From positions 124,001-188,000 of the forward strand of contig ONPD01000002.1 of NCBI GenBank assembly GCA_900319625.1: a stretch of 64,000 nucleotides of DNA, written 5' to 3'. Each line of letters begins with the position of its first letter. Positions within the stretch are counted from its first letter, which is position 1. Below the pieces are notes generated by a model. It did not search any database and was not told where the DNA came from. It was given only the letters and a program-made list of their open reading frames with translations. The DNA comes from an uncultured Treponema sp. (GTDB lineage Bacteria; Spirochaetota; Spirochaetia; Treponematales; Treponemataceae). The position numbers and the translations under genes were made by a program. Positions 59,363 to 64,000 of the stretch are shown piece by piece.

Positions 59363-61771
59363 TTATCTTTTAAGGCTTGCGATTGTCATTTCCATATTGA
59401 GGGCAATTTTATAAAGGGCATAGCCTTTCATAAAATTGTCGTGCTCAGTATCAATGTGGATTATTTTCAGATTTTTGATTTTATCTTCAAAGCCGTTTGC
59501 CTTTTTTCCCTTCATAATAGAAAAAAGTTCCTTGTCACTTTCTGGAGAATCTTCCCTGACATCATACTTCTGAGCCTTATAGAAGGTTACTTTTCCGTCG
59601 TAATCTTCCGGTTCAAAATTGACCATATCTTCCAGAACGATTTTGCTGTTTTGCTCTACCTTTCCCAGCAGCCCCATCTGACGGAAGCGTTCAAAAAGAG
59701 GATCTTTTTTCAGGTAGTCGTCAAAATTGTCAGCTGTAAAAACCTTTGTATAAAGTTCTTTTTCCCGCTCACTGGTCATAAAATCCGGGTCCAGAAGGAA
59801 GAGATGCAGAACTTCTTCGCCCGCCTTTCTCAGCTGGCAGGCCATTTCGTAGGCAATCATGCCGCCGTAAGACCAGCCACCCAGAATATAAGGTCCATCA
59901 GGCTGATCAGCTTTCAGAAGTTCTATGTATTTTGCCGCAAGATTTTTTGCACCCTTTATCAGATTATCCTGATGAAAAACGTTATTGGGCTCAAAACAGC
60001 GCATGCTGCAGGCCGAACGCAAAAGCTTAGAAAGATTGAGATAGGCCTCGCCTCCAGTGTGCCCCGTGTGAACAAAATATACCCGCGGAAGAGATGGATC
60101 ATCATTGTAAACAAAAATATCAGAAACTTTTTTTTCCGCAGTTAAAAGTTCAAGCTGGCTTGTTAAAGTTCTGTTTTTGAAAATCTCACTTGGTGTAATT
60201 GAAAGTCCAAAATTTTTTTCATACTGGATGCTGAGCATTATCGAACGGATTGAATCTCCGCCAAGCTCAAAAAAGTCTGAATTAATTCCGATTTTGTCTG
60301 CCTCAACATTCAGAATTTCTGACCAGATTTTCTGAGCCTGAATTTCTCTGGTGCTCGATGGAGGAATTATCTCAGTTTCACTTTCTGTAATGGAGGGCAG
60401 TTTACTTCTGTCGATTTTTCCGTTGAAGTTACGGGGCATCTGCTTCAGACACTTGAGATGAGATGGAATCATATAGTCGGGCAGAGTCTTTTTCAAATGC
60501 TGGAAAATCTGCTTTTTGGAAAGATTTTTTGCTTCCTTCATTGTGAAGTAGGCGGCAAGCAGATTTCTTCCATTCTGGGAAATGCCGACTACCACCGCTT
60601 CCTTAATTTCCGGAATCATAAGCATTCTGTTTTCAATTTCTTCCGGCTCGACCCGGTTTCCGTTGATTTTTATCATAAAGTCTATTCGGCCGGTAATGAC
60701 AAGGTTGCCGTTTTCATCAAAAAAGCCCCGGTCGCCGGTGTGAATAAGCACCTGTCCGTCATCACAGGCCTCAAAGGTCTTTTTACTTTCTGCTTCCCGG
60801 TTCAAATACTGACGGGCATAGTAGCTTTTTACGCAGATTTCATCATTCACAATTGTGATTGTGTTGTTTTTATAGGATTTTCCAACCGGAACGTTTTCGT
60901 ATTCCTTATCAATTTTAAAATAGCTGATTCCGGCAAGCGTTTCGCTCATACCGTAAACATTCCAGATTTCAAAATAAGGAGAATAGAGGTTGATAACCCG
61001 CTCTGCTCCAGCAAGAACCCGTTTTACAGGAAAATCCTTATCGTCTACAAGAGTGCGCATAATTTTGAGCATCTGGGGATGAATATAGGAGATGTCGATT
61101 TTGTTTTCCTTAAAAAAGAAAAGCATTTTTTTTACGTCCAGGCGGGTTTCGTTGTCCAGGATAAAGGCAGTCCCTCCCTGCAAAAGAACAGAAAATAATT
61201 CTGAAGTAAAAGGCGCAAACTGGAAGGGCGGGTTAGAGGCATATCGGACGTGGTCAAAGCCAGCCATCAGCTCAAAAGTGCGCTCGGCCGCCGCAGTAAG
61301 GCTGTTATGATCGTGAAGGACGCCTTTAGGCTTTCCCGTAGAGCCGGAAGTGTAAAGTAAAATTGCAGAATCCCTGCCGGAGATGACTGGGGGCTGGAAG
61401 GAGGCACTCGTATTCCGGGGCACCTGGCTGATAAAATCCTCATAATTTCTTATAACGTAAGCTGCCTTGCAGTCCTTCTGGATTTCTTCAATTCGTTCTT
61501 CCGGGTAGGCGCTTGTAAGAGGTACTCCGACACAGCCCGCCATTAAAACTCCCAGATAGGAGATAATGTAATCAGAATTCCTTCCAAGAAGAATAATGAC
61601 CGGCGAGCCTGGCTTAATCCCCCTGAGCTGAACTGCCATCGCGGCCTTTTCGGCAGCAGTCAGCAGTGCCTTATAGGTGGTAGTTTTCCCGTCACTGTCC
61701 TGAATTGCAACTCTTTCAGCATTTTTTGCAGCGCTTTCTTTAAACTGCTCAAGAAACAATTTTTCAATCAT
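59363..61771 (-). CDS. Single-module synthetase: adenylation, carrier and thioesterase domains
   Basis: An 802-residue NRPS-like enzyme. The adenylation domain (1-460) has A3 LLYTSGSTGKPKGV (138-151), A5 NVYGMSET, A7 HTGD, A8 GRIDFMIKINGNRVEPEE and A10 NGKIDRSKLP with the catalytic Lys. The carrier domain has LGGDSI with phosphopantetheine Ser507. The type I thioesterase has GGWSYGG (Ser634), Asp in LDPDF and His in DTEHDNF. There is no condensation domain. In A4 (FAPFTSE) Ala186 replaces the Asp that normally anchors the alpha-amino group, so the substrate may be a keto, aryl or fatty acid. It follows the ATP-grasp gene by 2 nt. Confidence 0.9.
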   Translation of the reverse strand: MIEKLFLEQFKESAAKNAERVAIQDSDGKTTTYKALLTAAEKAAMAVQLRGIKPGSPVIILLGRNSDYIISYLGVLMAGCVGVPLTSAYPEERIEEIQKDCKAAYVIRNYEDFISQVPRNTSASFQPPVISGRDSAILLYTSGSTGKPKGVLHDHNSLTAAAERTFELMAGFDHVRYASNPPFQFAPFTSELFSVLLQGGTAFILDNETRLDVKKMLFFFKENKIDISYIHPQMLKIMRTLVDDKDFPVKRVLAGAERVINLYSPYFEIWNVYGMSETLAGISYFKIDKEYENVPVGKSYKNNTITIVNDEICVKSYYARQYLNREAESKKTFEACDDGQVLIHTGDRGFFDENGNLVITGRIDFMIKINGNRVEPEEIENRMLMIPEIKEAVVVGISQNGRNLLAAYFTMKEAKNLSKKQIFQHLKKTLPDYMIPSHLKCLKQMPRNFNGKIDRSKLPSITESETEIIPPSSTREIQAQKIWSEILNVEADKIGINSDFFELGGDSIRSIMLSIQYEKNFGLSITPSEIFKNRTLTSQLELLTAEKKVSDIFVYNDDPSLPRVYFVHTGHTGGEAYLNLSKLLRSACSMRCFEPNNVFHQDNLIKGAKNLAAKYIELLKADQPDGPYILGGWSYGGMIAYEMACQLRKAGEEVLHLFLLDPDFMTSEREKELYTKVFTADNFDDYLKKDPLFERFRQMGLLGKVEQNSKIVLEDMVNFEPEDYDGKVTFYKAQKYDVREDSPESDKELFSIMKGKKANGFEDKIKNLKIIHIDTEHDNFMKGYALYKIALNMEMTIASLKR

Positions 61772-61773
61772 AT

Positions 61774-63471
61774 TTACTCCACCGAAGAAATTAAAAGTTC
61801 AGGAATATGAGCAAGAGGCATTTCGACCAGATGTCCTGCAGCACGCATAAGAATTTCCATGCCTTCAATTCCGTAAGGCAGATGGCACCAGGTGCTTTCC
61901 GGCACTATTATACGGCCGCCTTTTCTAATCTTTTTGAAAAAGGTAAAAATCTGCTGAATTACGCTTTCCAGATCGGCAAAACTTTCAGCCTTTGACAAAT
62001 CAAGGATTCCGTTTTCATAGCTGTCGTAGGCCCCCGCAAGATTTTTGCTGTCTGTAAAAGTTGCAAAAGGAAGATTTTCATCAGCTGAATCGCTGAAAAT
62101 AAGAGTTGAACCATGACAGCGGGCCGCTTTAAGAACTTCTCCAATATCGCGGGGTGCTGTATTAAAGCGTTCTTCATAAGCCGAATCCTGAAAGAAAATC
62201 CGTGGATATTTCATTTCGATTAGATGCAAAAGATTACAGTCATTTTTTACAAGATTTTCATCACTGCCGAGAAGATAAATCGCGCCGCCTGCAGTTCCCA
62301 AATCCCGCGTTTCATGCAGAATTTCAGTCTGACCGATTCCCGCAAAAGAACTTGCATAATAAGATTTCAGCTGCCTTGCAATCTGCATAATCGGGGCAGA
62401 TTTTACTTCCGTTTCGCCCGGAAGAATAATAATTTTCAGGGCGCCAAATTCGTTGGTACGGTAAGGCTTTATATCATCCTCTTCAAATTTTTTAGGATTA
62501 AGATAGGAGTCCAGCGCTACATCTGTTTCGTGGTGGAAGAAAATCCTCTCCGTATACTTTCTTGGTAAGCCAGCTCCCATAGGCCGGCAGTTAACCTCAA
62601 TCAGAACAGGCCCCTTATCATCAATCATGTATTCGCCGTGAACAGGTCCGTATTTTATGCCGATTGCATCCACCACCTGCAGGGCATAGCGGCAGAGTCT
62701 TGAAAGGCCCACTTCCAGTCGCGGAATGGAAAGAGCGTAGTTATAGACATTTCCGCCATTGGCCATTTTTACCTTATCATAAACCCAGGCCGATACAAGT
62801 CTGTGCTTGCCATTGCAGGAAACCGTATTAACAATATATTCAGTTCCCTTAATCTGTTCCTGGATTAAAATCTCAATGTTACCCTGACCGCATTCGCCTT
62901 TAGCCGCATCAGAAAAGCTTTTCCGTACCGCCTTGAGCATTTCTTCCTTTCCGTGGCACAAAAAAACGCCCGCAGTTCCGCCGCCCCGGCTGCGTTTTAC
63001 AACAACGTCTTCAACTCCAAGCTGGTCATACCAGGCCAGAGCCTCTTCTTCAGAAAAAATAACTTTTCCCCGGATATAGCGAAGCCCCTTTTCGCGAAGG
63101 GCCTGATGCATAGCTTCTTTTTCCGTCATAGCCTTAAGCCTTTCGAGCGGAGTACCCAGAAGTCCCAGGTCTGCTGCCAGCCGTGTGGCAAGAGGAACTC
63201 CAAATTCACCACCAGGAATAACCAGCAGTGGATTCACTTCCTTTACCTGCCGCAGAGTCTCCTGATAATCAGGGCTTTCCTTAATGATTTTAAATCGCCC
63301 CTTAAATCTTTCATTCAGACGATTTCTTTCTTCTTTTATATATTCAATTTCTTCGCCGGTTCCCACATAATGCCCTTCCAGCAGAACAGGCTCATAGCCG
63401 CGCGAAAGCACATCATCAATATAATTAATTCCGGTCGAAACATATTCGCAGATTACAATATTTCTTTTCAT
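61774..63471 (-). CDS. ATP-grasp ligase with methyltransferase-like C-terminal domain
   Basis: A 565-residue cytosolic protein. Residues 1-310 form an ATP-grasp fold like L-amino-acid ligases and carnosine-type synthases: VVVKRSRGGGTAG (157-169, phosphate loop), QEQIKGTEYIVN, and metal ligands Glu280 and Glu292-x-Asn294. Residues 310-420 resemble the extra C-lobe of such ligases. The last 120 residues look like the second half of a SAM methyltransferase (ILDLS, then KGGRIIVPESTW), without the glycine-rich SAM loop. It should activate a carboxylate as an acyl-phosphate and join it to an amine. Start and stop touch both neighbours. Confidence 0.87.
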   Translation of the reverse strand: MKRNIVICEYVSTGINYIDDVLSRGYEPVLLEGHYVGTGEEIEYIKEERNRLNERFKGRFKIIKESPDYQETLRQVKEVNPLLVIPGGEFGVPLATRLAADLGLLGTPLERLKAMTEKEAMHQALREKGLRYIRGKVIFSEEEALAWYDQLGVEDVVVKRSRGGGTAGVFLCHGKEEMLKAVRKSFSDAAKGECGQGNIEILIQEQIKGTEYIVNTVSCNGKHRLVSAWVYDKVKMANGGNVYNYALSIPRLEVGLSRLCRYALQVVDAIGIKYGPVHGEYMIDDKGPVLIEVNCRPMGAGLPRKYTERIFFHHETDVALDSYLNPKKFEEDDIKPYRTNEFGALKIIILPGETEVKSAPIMQIARQLKSYYASSFAGIGQTEILHETRDLGTAGGAIYLLGSDENLVKNDCNLLHLIEMKYPRIFFQDSAYEERFNTAPRDIGEVLKAARCHGSTLIFSDSADENLPFATFTDSKNLAGAYDSYENGILDLSKAESFADLESVIQQIFTFFKKIRKGGRIIVPESTWCHLPYGIEGMEILMRAAGHLVEMPLAHIPELLISSVE

Positions 63472-64000
63472 AGCTTTTCCTTCCTATTGATTATAATACG
63501 CATACAGCTCATTCCCATAATAAAATCGTATTCAATTTTATCAGCCATTCCTTTTAATATAGCAAGGTTTTCATCCAGGTCTTTTTCGCTTTTTTCATCA
63601 AGGGCTCCTGTTGCTCCAATGCATCTGAAGTTAATTTCAAGCCGGTCCTGGCCAAGCAGTGTAAAAAGGTCGATGTAGCCTTTTTTATCAAGCCTTCTTT
63701 TTGTGAAAACTGCAATCTCTTCTATTATTAATGAAGTCTTTAATGCAAGCTTTGAAGAAAAACCGTTTTCAATAAAAATGTTATAAGCTTTTTTGCTTAC
63801 GTCAGATAAATCTGCATCATCAGCTATCATAGTAAGGTCAAGCAGTGGTGGATTTTCGGGATTTTTTTCAGTTAAAAAGATTCCCTGTAATTTTCCGTCA
63901 GATTTTCCTGCAATAATCAGGTTTACGGGCAGAACAAGCAGCAGAAGCAGGATTGCCGTAATAGGGAAGGTCCACCAGATTCCATCAAGCCCGGTAAAAT
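63468..64000 (-). CDS. Membrane protein (MATE-like) with degenerate GHKL C-terminal domain, partial
   Basis: The frame is open from the window edge to the stop at 63468, so the N-terminus is missing; an internal ATG at 63830 is not the real start. The visible part begins with a GIWWTFPITAILLLLLV membrane helix, in the style of the last helices of MATE exporters. A cytosolic domain follows that matches RsbW-type serine kinases/anti-sigma factors (ALKTSLIIEEIAVF, ADKIEYDFIMGMSCMRIII). The N-box Asn and the D-x-G of the ATP lid are not present, so it may not bind ATP. It is coupled to the ATP-grasp gene by ATGA. The MATE assignment is tentative. Confidence 0.72.
   Translation of the reverse strand, partial: FTGLDGIWWTFPITAILLLLLVLPVNLIIAGKSDGKLQGIFLTEKNPENPPLLDLTMIADDADLSDVSKKAYNIFIENGFSSKLALKTSLIIEEIAVFTKRRLDKKGYIDLFTLLGQDRLEINFRCIGATGALDEKSEKDLDENLAILKGMADKIEYDFIMGMSCMRIIINRKEKL

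Noticed and set aside
63468-63830. A separate 120-residue anti-sigma factor gene starting at 63830
   Set aside because: The reading frame continues without a stop to the window edge through a membrane helix, and no ribosome site precedes 63830, so it is the tail of a larger protein.

Overview
The window reads as a chromosomal segment of a Treponema-like spirochaete, probably a free-living or gut/rumen polysaccharide degrader. The evidence is the combination of FliS/FlgN flagellar chaperones, LolA, a RodZ-like protein, OmpA and TPR lipoproteins with relaxed spirochaetal lipoboxes, many plant and beta-glucan glycoside hydrolases, and moderate GC content. TGA is used only as a stop. About 54 protein genes fill the window. 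No gap exceeds 300 bases, and I see no rRNA, tRNA, IS element or CRISPR array.

Layout. 1-7157: the end of an aminotransferase, a TPR protein with a degenerate Mrr-type nuclease fold, then rsmE, a HEYTH metallopeptidase-like protein, an exported unknown, rsmG, an M29 aminopeptidase and a VanY-type carboxypeptidase. 7158-17101: a xylo-oligosaccharide operon (binding protein, two permeases, GH43 beta-xylosidase, LacI regulator, xylulokinase, DUF4867-like protein, FucI-like isomerase) with an elaborate operator region and an exact extra operator inside xylB. 17110-24418: a beta-glucan island (acidic protein, AraC regulator, secreted GH5, GH16 laminarinase with C-terminal beta-sandwiches, duplicated-domain lipoprotein, cytoplasmic GH5). 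24489-28111 (minus): uup, folA, flgN, fliS, with a sigma-28-type promoter before fliS.

28253-35893 (plus): ftsH, lolA, a rodZ-like gene, rimO and a pcrA/uvrD helicase. 35951-37921: a cytoplasmic LacI-type sugar-sensor domain fused to a diguanylate cyclase. 37914-41512 (minus): OmpA-family protein, MltD-like transglycosylase, TPR lipoprotein. 41607-49180 (plus): membrane protein, TPR protein, yajC-secD-secF and a CBS-containing pyrophosphatase. 49331-50228: a sigma-70-family factor behind a perfect sigma-54 promoter, recalling the RpoN-RpoS cascade of Borrelia. 50310-56846 (minus): recG, a YggT protein and dnaE. 57030-59243 (minus): a large lipoprotein with a G8 tract in its signal-peptide codons.

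59363-64000 (minus, cut by the window edge): a compact, apparently uncharacterised natural-product cassette. It encodes a single-module A-PCP-TE synthetase lacking the amino-acid-anchoring Asp, an ATP-grasp ligase with a methyltransferase-like tail, and the end of a membrane protein, probably a MATE-type exporter, carrying a degenerate GHKL (RsbW-like) domain. This cassette, the sigma-54/sigma-70 arrangement and the xylose operator system are the most interesting parts. Several genes also have a -10 box 6-8 nt before the start codon, which suggests leaderless transcripts.
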